NCBI RefSeq assembly: GCF_900111405.1
Contig: NZ_FOHJ01000005.1
Span: 62,001 to 126,000, forward strand
DNA from: Salinibacillus kushneri
Lineage (GTDB): Bacteria > Bacillota > Bacilli > Bacillales > Alkalibacillaceae
Reading direction: 5' to 3'
Length of the DNA: 64,000 bases
Positions 36,213 through 44,639 of the stretch are shown here, piece by piece. The notes beneath the pieces were generated by a model. That model did not search any database. It worked only from the letters and a program-made list of their open reading frames with translations, and was not told where the DNA came from. Each line of letters begins with the position of its first letter. Positions within the stretch are counted from its first letter, which is position 1. Position numbers and translations under genes: made by a program.

Positions 36213-37373
36213 TTATTTAATTGGTAATGGCTCTCGTTTGAAGTTATTATACAAAGATATAAGTAAGTTTGTGGAAATGCTAGTTCCTAATGCTGTCGAT
36301 ACTTCACGTATTAAAGGAATTAAGTCTCTTGCATCTTCCCTACTGATGGCTATCCCTTGTCTCTCCAAGATATATTGGACAGCAACAGAACCAGAATGTT
36401 TTCCAATAATAAATTCGTGTTCACGTCCAACCATTTCTGGAGAAAAAGAAGAAAAGCTATCTTTTACTTTTAACATTCCATCAACATGTATTCCTGATTC
36501 GTGTTGATATACATGATTACCTATAATAGGCTCATTACCTGAAATTTTTAATCCTGTAGCGTCTTCTACAACTTTGCTCAATTGTGGGATTTTTGTTAAA
36601 TCAATATCGGTTTTATGTTCGGTAAGAACTTTTATTGCCGTGGCAACTTGATGTAATGATGTAATACCTGCTCTATCCCCTAGTCCATTTACTGTTGTAT
36701 GAACCTGACTTGCTCCGGCTTTAATTCCAGACAAAACGTTAGCAAGTGCTAAATTTAAATCATTATGCATGTGTAGTTGAAACTCAAATTCTGGAGAAAC
36801 ACTATTTGTTAATGTGCTAACAATTTTCTCAGTTTTATCTGGTGTTAGGCACCCAACAGTATCGGATAACCTCATCCTCGTGGCTCCTGCATTAGACACA
36901 GCATTTGCATAACGTTTTAAGAACTCTATATTAGCTCTTCCCATGTCTTCTGCACTTACTGATATAAATGTGGCTCCCTGACTTTTAGCATATTCTATTA
37001 GTTCAGTCGCTGTCTCAATTACCCAGTTATAATCCTTTTTAAATTTGTTTTTAATATGAATATCTGAGGATGGAAGCCCAATGTGTAAAGCTGTCAAGCC
37101 TGTTTCTAATGTTTTGTTTAAATCATCTTTTCGTCCACGATTCCAACCAATTAATCTTGGAAGGTTTTCATCTTGTGCTAGCGATTTAATAGATTCAAAC
37201 TCTACGGATCCCATAGAAGGAATTCCTACTTCAGCAAATGGAACATTCGTTTCAGCTAACTTTTCTAAAATAATTCTCTTCTTTTTTTCATTTAATGCAA
37301 TTCCAGGTGTTTGTTCGCCTTCACGAAGTGTACTATCTTCTATAGTGATTTTTTTCTTAGGGGTATCTATCAT
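36213..37373 (-). CDS. Homocitrate-synthase-like 2-phosphonomethylmalate synthase
   Basis: 386 residues of the DRE-TIM metallolyase family, close to homocitrate/isopropylmalate synthases. Key motifs: DSTLREGEQTPG (R17, E18), HMHND (201-205) for the metal, and NGLGDRAG. It joins acetyl-CoA to a 2-oxo acid. In Pseudomonas syringae fosfomycin synthesis Psf2, of this family, condenses phosphonopyruvate with acetyl-CoA to 2-phosphonomethylmalate. As first gene of an operon with pepM and hppE the same role is inferred; true homocitrate synthase is the alternative. Start at 37373 behind GGAGGTGAAGGT; a longer TTG frame lacks a ribosome site. Confidence 0.88.
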   Translation of the reverse strand: MIDTPKKKITIEDSTLREGEQTPGIALNEKKKRIILEKLAETNVPFAEVGIPSMGSVEFESIKSLAQDENLPRLIGWNRGRKDDLNKTLETGLTALHIGLPSSDIHIKNKFKKDYNWVIETATELIEYAKSQGATFISVSAEDMGRANIEFLKRYANAVSNAGATRMRLSDTVGCLTPDKTEKIVSTLTNSVSPEFEFQLHMHNDLNLALANVLSGIKAGASQVHTTVNGLGDRAGITSLHQVATAIKVLTEHKTDIDLTKIPQLSKVVEDATGLKISGNEPIIGNHVYQHESGIHVDGMLKVKDSFSSFSPEMVGREHEFIIGKHSGSVAVQYILERQGIAISREDARDLIPLIREVSTALGTSISTNLLISLYNNFKREPLPIK

Positions 37374-37697
37374 ACCTTCACCTCCACTTTTTTGAACGTT
37401 GCTCAAAGATTACAAAAATTGTATTAAACTGTCAAATAGATGATAATTTTTACAAAAAATAGAATTAGTAAAATAATACCATTTATTAAAATTAAAGTAG
37501 GTGAATAGATTTATATATTATAGATAATTTTTACTAAAAGTTCCTTGACTTTTTATTGATAAAATAAAAAATATGGACAAAAATTACCAAATTTAAAAAT
37601 ATTTACTATTTAATAAAAAGTTGTAAACGTGTAAAAGTTCTGATAATTTCTTTTAGGAGAGGGGAGAACTGAAAATACCATTGAGGAGGTGTTAATT
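37374..37697. other. Divergent promoter region between phosphonate and peptide loci
   Basis: Very AT-rich 324 bp containing the minus-strand promoter of the phosphonate operon and the plus-strand promoter of the small peptide gene. No firm -35/-10 pair was assigned. Confidence 0.5.
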
Positions 37698-37826
37698 GTG
37701 AAAGGAGATGTATTGTCTCAGGCAGTAAAATGGAAACAACCAAGTGAAGTGATTTCTCAGCCAGTAAAATGGAAACAATCAAGTGATGATGTTTTGTCTC
37801 AGCCTGTTAAATGGGATCAACAATAA
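37698..37826 (+). CDS. Short peptide with three repeats, possible RiPP precursor
   Basis: A 42-residue peptide with GTG start, set by GGAGGT seven bases upstream. It consists almost entirely of three imperfect repeats: VLSQAVKWKQPSE, VISQPVKWKQSSDD and VLSQPVKWDQQ. Each holds the core SQ(A/P)VKW. There are no cysteines and no signal peptide. Repeated cores are a hallmark of ribosomally made peptides that are cut or cross-linked after translation. A nucleotidyltransferase gene follows 103 bp downstream on the same strand; related enzymes occur in some Firmicutes lasso-peptide clusters. No cyclase, radical SAM or transporter gene is adjacent. The product is unknown. Confidence 0.75.
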   Translation: MKGDVLSQAVKWKQPSEVISQPVKWKQSSDDVLSQPVKWDQQ

Positions 37827-37929
37827 TTAATCACTAACTAGGTATATGTAGCGTCTCATTATATGTCTAGAAATATAACCTAAATTCAGTTCTTCTCTCT
37901 CTTCTAAAAATATCTAAAGGAGAATAAAT

Positions 37930-38889
37930 TTGAGGAATTTATTAAAGGGACTCATCACAAACAATTTATCCAGGTATAATATGAATAATCAAAAAATTAC
38001 TCTTGACGACTATGAATTTATTTTCAGAACAAAATTAAATGGGTTTATTTATCATAAAAGGAACCAGATAAGAATAGAGGAAACATTGCTTGATGTGTTG
38101 AAAAAACAGCGTAATGTTAATTTGAATAGAAATATTAGTATATTGCGATATACTTTTTATATCGACAATCTTCTTCATAATGAAAATATAGAAAGGTGTT
38201 GGTTAAAAGGTATAAGGGACTTGTTTAATTACCCATATTTAATAGATAAAAGGCAAATGGCTGATGTAGACGTTTTGGTAAAAGATACTGAAAAAACAAG
38301 AGCTGTCTTATTGCGTGAGGGATTGAGTCATGGAGGTTATGATTATAATGGTAATTGGATTACTGGGGATAAGGCGGAAATAAGAGAGTTTGAGAGAGGA
38401 CATTATGAATTATTCCCTTTAAGTAAAAAGTTACCCATTCACATTGAAAATAGTCTGAATTTACAGTACTTGAATAATTCTAAAGTTTATAAGGATGATT
38501 CAGGTTTTTTTACTGATATAATATATGATGTCCATCGGGAACTTACATTTGGATTAAAACCGGATTGGTTATTTCAAAAACATTCTTTTCTTCCTGTAAT
38601 GAATGAATTAGATGACTTATGGTATATGATAAATAAGTGCTATTATGAGATATTAGAAGGAGATTCCATTAATATTCAGTCGCTAATTTTAACCCTAAGA
38701 AAGATTGAATCTAGTCATTATACAATTGATGAAATTAAAGATAGAGTTATAGAGACCGGTTTTTACAACGCTAATGCATTATACTTAATGTATGAATTAT
38801 CCAATAATAATATTTCTGAACAAAGATTAGATTCAATAGTGAACCAATTAATTAATAAAATAAATAAACTCTTATCAAATTTAAAATAG
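37930..38889 (+). CDS. NTP_transf_5-type nucleotidyltransferase
   Basis: 319 residues. The family core is LKG (92-94) ... QMADVDVLVKD with the metal-binding D112xD114, then a partner acidic/His region (HIENSLNLQY, YDVHRELTF). This uncharacterised nucleotidyltransferase family is often found in peptide (RiPP) clusters, where it may modify the peptide or a resistance target. TTG start fixed by AAAGGAG seven bases upstream. Probably co-transcribed with the repeat peptide. Very AT-rich, consistent with acquired DNA. Confidence 0.78.
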   Translation: MRNLLKGLITNNLSRYNMNNQKITLDDYEFIFRTKLNGFIYHKRNQIRIEETLLDVLKKQRNVNLNRNISILRYTFYIDNLLHNENIERCWLKGIRDLFNYPYLIDKRQMADVDVLVKDTEKTRAVLLREGLSHGGYDYNGNWITGDKAEIREFERGHYELFPLSKKLPIHIENSLNLQYLNNSKVYKDDSGFFTDIIYDVHRELTFGLKPDWLFQKHSFLPVMNELDDLWYMINKCYYEILEGDSINIQSLILTLRKIESSHYTIDEIKDRVIETGFYNANALYLMYELSNNNISEQRLDSIVNQLINKINKLLSNLK

Positions 38890-38894
38890 TAGGG

Positions 38895-39065
38895 TTCAGA
38901 TCATGATGGTTTTCCACTCCATCATCATGTACATAACGTTTATCATTTACGACTTGTTTAATACGGTCATCTTTTGTAGGAAAATAAGAACGATAATCAG
39001 GTAGATTAACCTGGATTAAGTCTAAGACATTAGCAAATCTTTTTGCTTCTTTTGAGATGCTGACT
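38895..39065 (-). pseudogene. Unidentified gene remnant
   Basis: A minus-strand open stretch of ~57 codons with protein-like composition (SISKEAKRFANVLDLIQVNL, then PDYRSYFPTKDDRIKQVVND). It has neither start nor proper end and runs into the nucleotidyltransferase gene. I cannot name its family. Confidence 0.35.
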
Positions 39066-39165
39066 TATCTCTATAAAATTAGATGTACATAAATAATAAT
39101 TTATTCTTAACGCGGTATTTTTTAATGTAAACCTTGTGCTAACTGCTGTACACAAATTTATCTTT

Positions 39166-39202
39166 GCACATAATTAAACTGTTGTTTTAGTTAATTATGT
39201 GC
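39166..39202. terminator. Bidirectional terminator-like hairpin
   Basis: GCACATAATTAA (39166-39177) pairs with TTAATTATGTGC (39191-39202), followed by T residues. Apart from this, 39066-39674 shows no gene; a 60-codon minus-strand frame at 39187-39369 has no ribosome site. An eight-G run lies at 39599-39606. Confidence 0.65.
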
Positions 39203-39674
39203 ATTTTTATGGTCACAAATTTGAGACTCCGCAATAACCACGGAAAGTAAAATCTAGACAACAATTGAGCCACCGTTGCCATTTTTTCCACGCTATCGAT
39301 GACAGGAAAATGAGCCAGTAATGACAGAGATGATCCACTCACTGAAAAACATACCTCACTATTAACCACATCGTTAGCTGCTTGCCTCCTACCCCTTGAC
39401 CATTGGTATTATTTAACTTATAAAACATCCCATTCTAAACGTTCGCTAGTTTCCATAAAACATTACTACTAAATAATACTTAAAAAACAGCATGGTATTC
39501 CTCGGCCCGGAATAGTATAATATGTAAAAATTAGTAATAATTTCCTATTTAAAACTCCCGAATCTACTATAAAGTGGAATATGTAGAATCATAGAAAGGG
39601 GGGGGGAGTATATTTAAAGCATCTTAGAAATACATAAAAAATACAAACAAAGGGATGAGGGAGGATACAAACAA

Positions 39675-40235
39675 ATGAAGAGACTGAAAAGAATTTTAGT
39701 AACTACTTTAACTATTACCTTACTTGCAATTCCTTTTTCAAATTTTGCAACAGCAGCTAAAGTTCAAAATCAAAACAACCAAGTTGTGGAAGACCTTGCT
39801 AAGGAATTGGAGTTTATTTTTGAAAAAGCAGCAACAAGAGATAAAGACGGTAATATAATTGATATCAACGTCGAAAAATTGGAAAATAAATATGGCCCCT
39901 CTCAACAATTAGAAGAATTAAAAGAATTAAAAAAGGGATTAAAAACGGAGACAGAAGAACAACTAAAATCACAAAGTCCGATAGCAAGCGTTAGTTCTGG
40001 TCAAGATCCAGTGGACCGTTGTATTCAAAGAAAAATTGAAAATGGGTTTGCCGATCTTGTTACAGGGGCTTTTATAGGTGCAATTGTAGATGATATAAGA
40101 AATAAAGATTATATCGGAGGGGCTAAGAAGCTTATAAAGAACGGTGTTAAAGGAAGTCCAGTAGGTATAGGAGTGACGCTTACTTCCTATTTGTTTACTT
40201 GCTTATGGACTGCTGGAGATAATCCTTGGAACTAA
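39675..40235 (+). CDS. Secreted protein with glycine-rich hydrophobic C-terminal domain
   Basis: 186 residues: signal peptide (1-27, ending TATA-A), a charged helical middle (about 35-110, ELEFIFEKAATRDKDGNIID), then a C-terminal part with two cysteines (DRCIQRK and LFTCLW) and Gly/Ala-rich helices (DLVTGAFIGAIVDDI, KGSPVGIGVTLTSYLF). The design resembles exported pro-bacteriocins or pore-forming small proteins, but no family is recognised. A small convergent membrane protein lies directly downstream and could be its immunity partner. GAGGGAGG precedes the ATG. Confidence 0.65.
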   Translation: MKRLKRILVTTLTITLLAIPFSNFATAAKVQNQNNQVVEDLAKELEFIFEKAATRDKDGNIIDINVEKLENKYGPSQQLEELKELKKGLKTETEEQLKSQSPIASVSSGQDPVDRCIQRKIENGFADLVTGAFIGAIVDDIRNKDYIGGAKKLIKNGVKGSPVGIGVTLTSYLFTCLWTAGDNPWN

Positions 40236-40243
40236 GATACTTA

Positions 40244-40278
40244 AAAAAAGAGTCAGGTTATTAATCTGACTCTTTTTT
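40244..40278. terminator. Shared bidirectional terminator
   Basis: A 13-bp stem (40244-40256 with 40266-40278) with A and T tracts on either side, between two convergent genes. The stop codon of the minus-strand gene lies inside the loop. Confidence 0.88.
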
Positions 40279-40458
40279 AGTATGATTATTTTTACTAGAG
40301 TTTATAAACCATTTAAACAATCGGAAGAGTATAACAAAGCTTAAAGATTGCATTATATTTTCAATCCACATTATTTCACCATGTCTAACATAATCCCAGA
40401 TAATAAAATTAATTAATAAGATTATAAACATTAGTATTGAATTTTTGATCAATCCCAT
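40261..40458 (-). CDS. Small two-helix membrane protein
   Basis: 65 residues with two hydrophobic helices (about 6-24 and 36-50) and a basic, hydrophilic tail (NSSKNNHTKKESD). The ribosome site is AAAGGAG. Convergent with, and ending inside the terminator of, the secreted protein gene. Size and topology fit an immunity-type protein, but this is inference. Confidence 0.6.
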   Translation of the reverse strand: MGLIKNSILMFIILLINFIIWDYVRHGEIMWIENIMQSLSFVILFRLFKWFINSSKNNHTKKESD

Positions 40459-40639
40459 AAAAATACTCCTTTGATTTTCTGTTTTGGGTTTAATTATATA
40501 TATAATTATTGATGAAATCTACTCTACTTTTAGCCTAAAATAAGCAAATCATCTGGGTTGATATTCTAACGTTTAATTTTCCTTAAGCAGCTCGCTACTG
40601 CGAAACAAAAGAAAGTGGTGGAAATTTTGGAAATAGGCT

Positions 40640-40757
40640 CATTTGATACCCTAAAATATGGTATAATAAAAGAGATCTAGGTACTCACTATATCACAAAA
40701 ACGCCTTATGCCTCTCAGATTAAATTTAAGGGGCATACAAAGCGTTTTTTCTTTTTA
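40640..40757 (+). ncRNA. Candidate small RNA with terminator
   Basis: A TATAAT at 40669-40674 is followed after ~25 nt by a double stem: AAAACGC (40698-40704) with GCGTTTT (40742-40748), and TATGCC with GGCATA inside, then a T run. No coding frame. 40758-41094 holds a second terminator-like dyad (about 40945-40980) but no gene. Confidence 0.4.
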
Positions 40758-41109
40758 GGTAGTTTAGGTCTATTAATCTATTAAAAATTAAATGTGAGCC
40801 TTATATTTACTTTTAAAGTGAATGTATTAATGATTTTCTTTGTTATAGTTTTGAGATTTTATTTATAGAAGGGATTTTCAGAATCGGATTTCCCTTTATA
40901 TATTTATTTATATATTAATTACAATTAATTATATTTAACGGAAGATTAAACCGTTGGGGCACAAGGGGTTTGGTCTTTTATTGTACTTTTTTTATTCTTA
41001 TTATTGTACTTTCGTTTTAATTTAGGTATATTTATTGTAATATAGGAACTTCATTTCAAAACTAAGTACATAATGGAGAGTTTTTTTATTTCATAGGGGG
41101 CTGGGCATT

Positions 41110-41208
41110 ATGGTTAGGAAAAACGGAAAAAAACAGATATTTTCATACGAAAATTCAATTCGTAAAAGCAATGAACTATCAATGGGGAATGTCATTCGAA
41201 AACAATAA
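41110..41208 (+). CDS. Tiny basic peptide (uncertain)
   Basis: A 32-residue frame, MVRKNGKKQIFSYENSIRKS and onwards, preceded by AGGGGG nine bases upstream. Basic and soluble. It might be a leader or regulatory peptide of the plasmid region. 41209-41660 holds only the second copy of the 49-bp element. Confidence 0.35.
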   Translation: MVRKNGKKQIFSYENSIRKSNELSMGNVIRKQ

Positions 41209-41475
41209 CGTATTTATTTTAAAACCTTTATACAGGAATAGATAACTCGATATTAGTTTTGATTGCCCAATATTTTTTGATTGAAAAACATTCTACTTGT
41301 TTGAATTTTGGACATATCCAATATGTAGGCTCATTGCCTTTATATCAGGTTTTTAGGAGGGCGCTTAGATCAGTAAATAATTCCCCTAAAAGCAGAAATT
41401 ATTCAAAATACCAACACCGTTAAAATCGGAAAAATCTTCCCCTACCTTCTTTCTCCATTTTCACTTCTAAAGACC

Positions 41476-41523
41476 ATACCTTGTCCAAGTCTGACACGGG
41501 TAAGTATGGTCAATATTAGTATC
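41476..41523. repeat. Plasmid-type 49-bp element, copy 2
   Basis: Begins ATACCTTGTCCAAGTCTG and matches 27654-27702. Here the ends make a clearer dyad (ACCATAC with GTATGGT, starting at 41474). Confidence 0.6.
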
Positions 41524-41660
41524 TGTACCTTTTGGATAACCATCAAAAATTGCTACCGAGGAAGCCTTGTTATATTTAATTCCCTATTCAATTATTAAAG
41601 AATCAAATGATAGAAATGATCCTAGATTGACTGTTAGGGATTACCTGAATACTTCTTTGA

Positions 41661-42069
41661 TATTAGAATGAAACAAAGGAAAAATCCAAAAGTATGTATA
41701 AGGATAAATTGACATTTTGATGTATAATGGTAAGAAAATACATGGTGTAGAATGTTTTAACGTATAATAACAATAAAAATTATACAAAATAAAAAGAAAC
41801 GGAATGTTTGTGCATTCCATCTTTTAAACAGTAGCACCCCTCTAGAAACAAGGTGTGGGCTGTTATTTACGTCGATGTTGCTTCTTTTTTACTACCTTGC
41901 TTCCCCCAAAGCAAGGTAGTTTATTTTTATCCACATTTATAAAGAATGATGGGATAATGATAAACGAAGGTTCAAAGCTGATGATAGCTATATTAGATAG
42001 CGTGATTAGCAATAACCTCCATTACAATAGGATCACTCCCCTCTCTCGCTTTCAATAAGACGTAGAAGA
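41661..42069. repeat. Long direct repeat A flanking the partition genes
   Basis: About 410 bp similar to 44217-44639 in the same orientation. Shared landmarks in order: TTAGAATG start, AAATTGACATTTT, a TATAATAACAATAAAAA core inside a dyad, GACGGAATG/CATTCCATC-type stem, AACAAGGTGTGGG, the terminator ACTACCTTGCTT with AAGCAAGGTAGT plus T run, GATGATAGCTATATTA, and TTCAATAAGACGTAGA. The promoter plus terminator layout suggests a ~150-nt RNA in each copy. A short open frame across it is not convincing. Confidence 0.75.
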
Positions 42070-42440
42070 TTTTCGTTCAATGTTTTATTTTCTCTATAGG
42101 TATCATCGTCATTTTTAGGTTTTATAAAAATTGAAAACTCCATAAAAGATAAAAGCGACTAACATACTTCAACAATAATCCGAGGTGGCAAGTGGCATAC
42201 ATTTGTTTTTTCTATACAAACTTTAGTATAATTGAAAGTGAAAAGAATAAAACTATTTAAAAGTGGTTTGTTATAATTAAATAGGGGACATTAAGTGCGT
42301 AAGAAGATCCAAGGTGTGGTAGCCGAGGTTCTTCTTATTTTTCTAAAATAAAGGAAATAGGTTAGTTGAGGAGCATAAAAATTGTATTGCTGTTTATACA
42401 AAAATACAGTTTGATGGAAAAACACATAAGAGTCTTTTCA
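42070..42440. other. Spacer with a short hairpin RNA candidate
   Basis: A TATAAT at 42272-42277 precedes a dyad at 42301-42336 (AAGAAG with CTTCTT) ending in a T run; it shares AAGGTGTGG with the direct repeats. One AAATACAGTT site (42402-42411) resembles the palindrome at 43024. No gene. Confidence 0.4.
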
Positions 42441-42469
42441 AGTAAAGTGTGTAAGTTCAGATATCTTCA

Positions 42470-42760
42470 AGAACCCGATCCTTTAATCGATTATCAACTA
42501 GTAACTGGTTCATAGTTAAGGCCCAATTTTGAATATGACCACCTACCCATTTGGACTCTAATTCTTTTAAGAATAGAACCTTTAAGCATTCTCATCTGGG
42601 AATACCCTTTTTTGTTACCTTGCGGAAGCTGAGAGTATATGCTTTCTATCGCATTGGTCATGTACATGATTTTGCGTAGTGCACTACCGTAACCAAAGAG
42701 CTGCTCAGCGTGATCAAAATTTAGAATTCATACATCAACAGCATCAGGATAGGCAGACTG
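42470..42760 (-). pseudogene. IS256-family transposase remnant
   Basis: Minus-strand frame DHAEQLFGYGSALRKIMYMT leads into NAIESIYSQLPQGNKKG, the C-terminal signature of IS256/Mutator transposases (YTTNAIESxNxxxRKVTKxKG), then decays. Both ends of the IS and most of the gene are lost. 42761-43023 shows nothing else. Confidence 0.7.
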
Positions 42761-43023
42761 TGCCTAGTTCGCTCTAAAACCTGAATAATCTTAAATTTTG
42801 TTCTTTGATACTATTTTACATATAATTATATTTGGTCCTAAAAATGATTGAATAGGTACGTGATTTAAATTAAACAAAAACTTGTCCTCTAAAAGCTCTT
42901 GTTACCACATAGGCCAGATTACTTTTGCCCAACCACGAATTTCCACTAGGATTCACGGAATGGCTTTATTTTATAACTTTTCAGCTTAATAGCCTTTTAA
43001 TATCCACAACAAATTTTCATGTA

Positions 43024-43057
43024 AAGCTGTAAATACAGTTAACTGTATTTACAGCTT
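43024..43057. promoter_or_regulatory. 34-bp perfect palindrome upstream of parA (operator/centromere)
   Basis: The half-site AAGCTGTAAATACAGTT is followed by its exact inverse. The core TAAATACAGTTA recurs at 43128-43139 just before parA, at 44007-44020 inside the RHH gene, and as AAATACAGTT at 42402. Spaced copies around parA and an RHH gene suggest the operator/centromere bound by the RHH protein. Confidence 0.7.
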
Positions 43058-43170
43058 ATGTTATTTATGATTTAATGATGAAGGAATTAAGTAGTACTAT
43101 ATCGAATCCCTTATATACAGAAATACATAAATACAGTTATATGGGTGACTCAATTAGAAAGTGAGGGATA

Positions 43171-43931
43171 ATGATGGCTATGACCATTACCTTTGGAAAT
43201 CAAAAGGGGGGGTAAGAAAATCTACAACTTCAGCTACTACTGCCTTTCTTTTGTCACAAAAAGGATATAAAGTACTAGCAATTGATATGGATTCCCAAGC
43301 CAATATGGTTCAAATGATTGCTAATACTGATGACCTTCTACAATATGAAAAGAGAACCATAAAGGAAGGAATGGAAGAGGAGGATGTTCGTCCCTATGTT
43401 TTAGCAGCAACGGATAATCTTCATTTTATTCCAGCAGATGACTATTTAGTTCTTGTTAATGAAGACCGAAATATTATACGTTTAAAGAAAGCCTTGGAAC
43501 CCATCCAAGAATATTACGATTTTATTGTCATAGATACTCCTCCTTCTTTATCTAAACAAACCGTCAATGCTCTTATGGTCAGTGACTATGTAGTTGTGAT
43601 GTTCCAAACAGAAAAACTTCCTTACAACGCTTTGCCTCGTTTTATGGATTCGATTGAGGGGGCAAAGCAGGCTGGAAACCAAAAACTAGAAATAGCTGGG
43701 ATATTGCCAACGTTAACCGATGGTCGTCGTAATGATGGAAAAGAACTACTACAACTGGTTCAAGAGGAGTATGGAGAATTAGTATTTAAGACTGTACTTC
43801 CAAGAAACGCAAAAATTTCGCGACTATCTGTTTATGGTTTTTTTGATAATCCTGAACTCAATGATGCTACGAAACACCATGCAAAATTTCTTGAGGAGTT
43901 GTTGAACTATGTCAGAGTTAAAGAAAAATAA
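43171..43931 (+). pseudogene. ParA-family partition ATPase, frameshifted in the Walker A region
   Basis: The natural start gives MAMTITFGNQKGG, then a run of seven G (43206-43212) shifts the frame into TAA; eight G would restore it. Downstream the frame is intact: KSTTSATTAFLLSQKGYKVL, AIDMDSQANM, FIVIDTPPSLS (Walker B) and the typical ParA end. Even with the frame restored the P-loop reads KGGVRKST, Arg replacing the usual second Gly. A 256-residue frame from 43161 without the proper N-terminus is unlikely to be the real product. Either a broken gene or a homopolymer error. Overlaps the RHH gene by 23 bp. Confidence 0.8.
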
Positions 43932-44151
43932 ATATAATCGAACAGGTCCTGGTGCTAATCAGTCCGTTTTTGGTTCCTTGGTTACTGATACAGGAATACA
44001 GGAAGATGTAAATACAGTTAAGAAAAAGAAAGCTACCTTTGAAATGGATCCCAATCTTCATCGTGAATTAAGACGTTTTGCTGTGGAACATGATACCACC
44101 ATGGTAACCATTGTAGAAAAGGCACTAAAAGAATATTTTCGTCAAAGATAA
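43909..44151 (+). CDS. RHH-type DNA-binding partition partner
   Basis: 80 residues. The C-terminal half KKKKATFEMDPNLHRELRRF and following helices (TTMVTIVEKALKEYFRQ) form a ribbon-helix-helix domain as in CopG/Omega/ParG; the N-terminal half is flexible and basic, also typical. It starts inside parA. It should bind the TAAATACAGTTA sites, repress the operon and load ParA. Its own coding region contains one such site (44007-44020). Confidence 0.8.
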   Translation: MSELKKNKYNRTGPGANQSVFGSLVTDTGIQEDVNTVKKKKATFEMDPNLHRELRRFAVEHDTTMVTIVEKALKEYFRQR

Positions 44152-44216
44152 AGTTAGGGGAAACCGAACTGGCTAACATAAAACATATATCATTCACCTA
44201 ATAAGTATCTATGTTT

Positions 44217-44639
44217 AATTTAGAATGGAATAAAGGTGAAATCCAAATGTATATATGAGTATAAATTGACATTTTCACACTAAAAGTTTCTATTAAAGGT
44301 AACAAAATACTTGTTTATTCATTTTTATTGTGTATAATAACAATAAAAAATTATACACAATAAAAAGAGACGGAATGTTGGTGTGTTCCATCTCTTTAAC
44401 AGTAGCATCCATAAAAACAAGGTGTGGGTTGTTATTTTCGTAGCTGTTTATTCTTTTTTACTACCTTGCTTTCCCCTAAAGCAAGGTAGTTTATTTTTAT
44501 TCGTATTTATAAAGAAAACAAATGGGTAATGATAAACGAAGATTCAAAACTGATGATAGCTATATTATTAGGTAGAATGAACTGCAAAACTTCGTATTAC
44601 TCATCCACCCCTTTCTCGCCTTCAATAAGACGTAGAAAG
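44217..44639. repeat. Long direct repeat B flanking the partition genes
   Basis: Second copy of the repeat at 41661-42069. Here the central dyad is perfect: TTATTGTGTATAAT, 11 bp, ATTATACACAATAA, and TTGTTT with a TATAAT 16 bp later makes a good promoter. The terminator (ACTACCTTGCTT/AAGCAAGGTAGT) is retained. A small RNA of about 150 nt is inferred. 44640-44936 holds a possible fragment of a MerR-like start (SIKEFSEMS) and nothing else. Confidence 0.75.

Noticed and set aside
37698-38889. Complete lasso-peptide cluster
   Set aside because: No asparagine-synthetase-like cyclase, leader-binding protein or transglutaminase-like protease; the peptide also lacks a lasso-type core.
39187-39369. 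60-codon minus-strand frame considered as a transposase start
   Set aside because: No transposase motif and no ribosome site; similarity could not be supported.
41855-42058. 67-codon frame in direct repeat A
   Set aside because: It covers the terminator stem of the repeat and is not preserved in repeat B.
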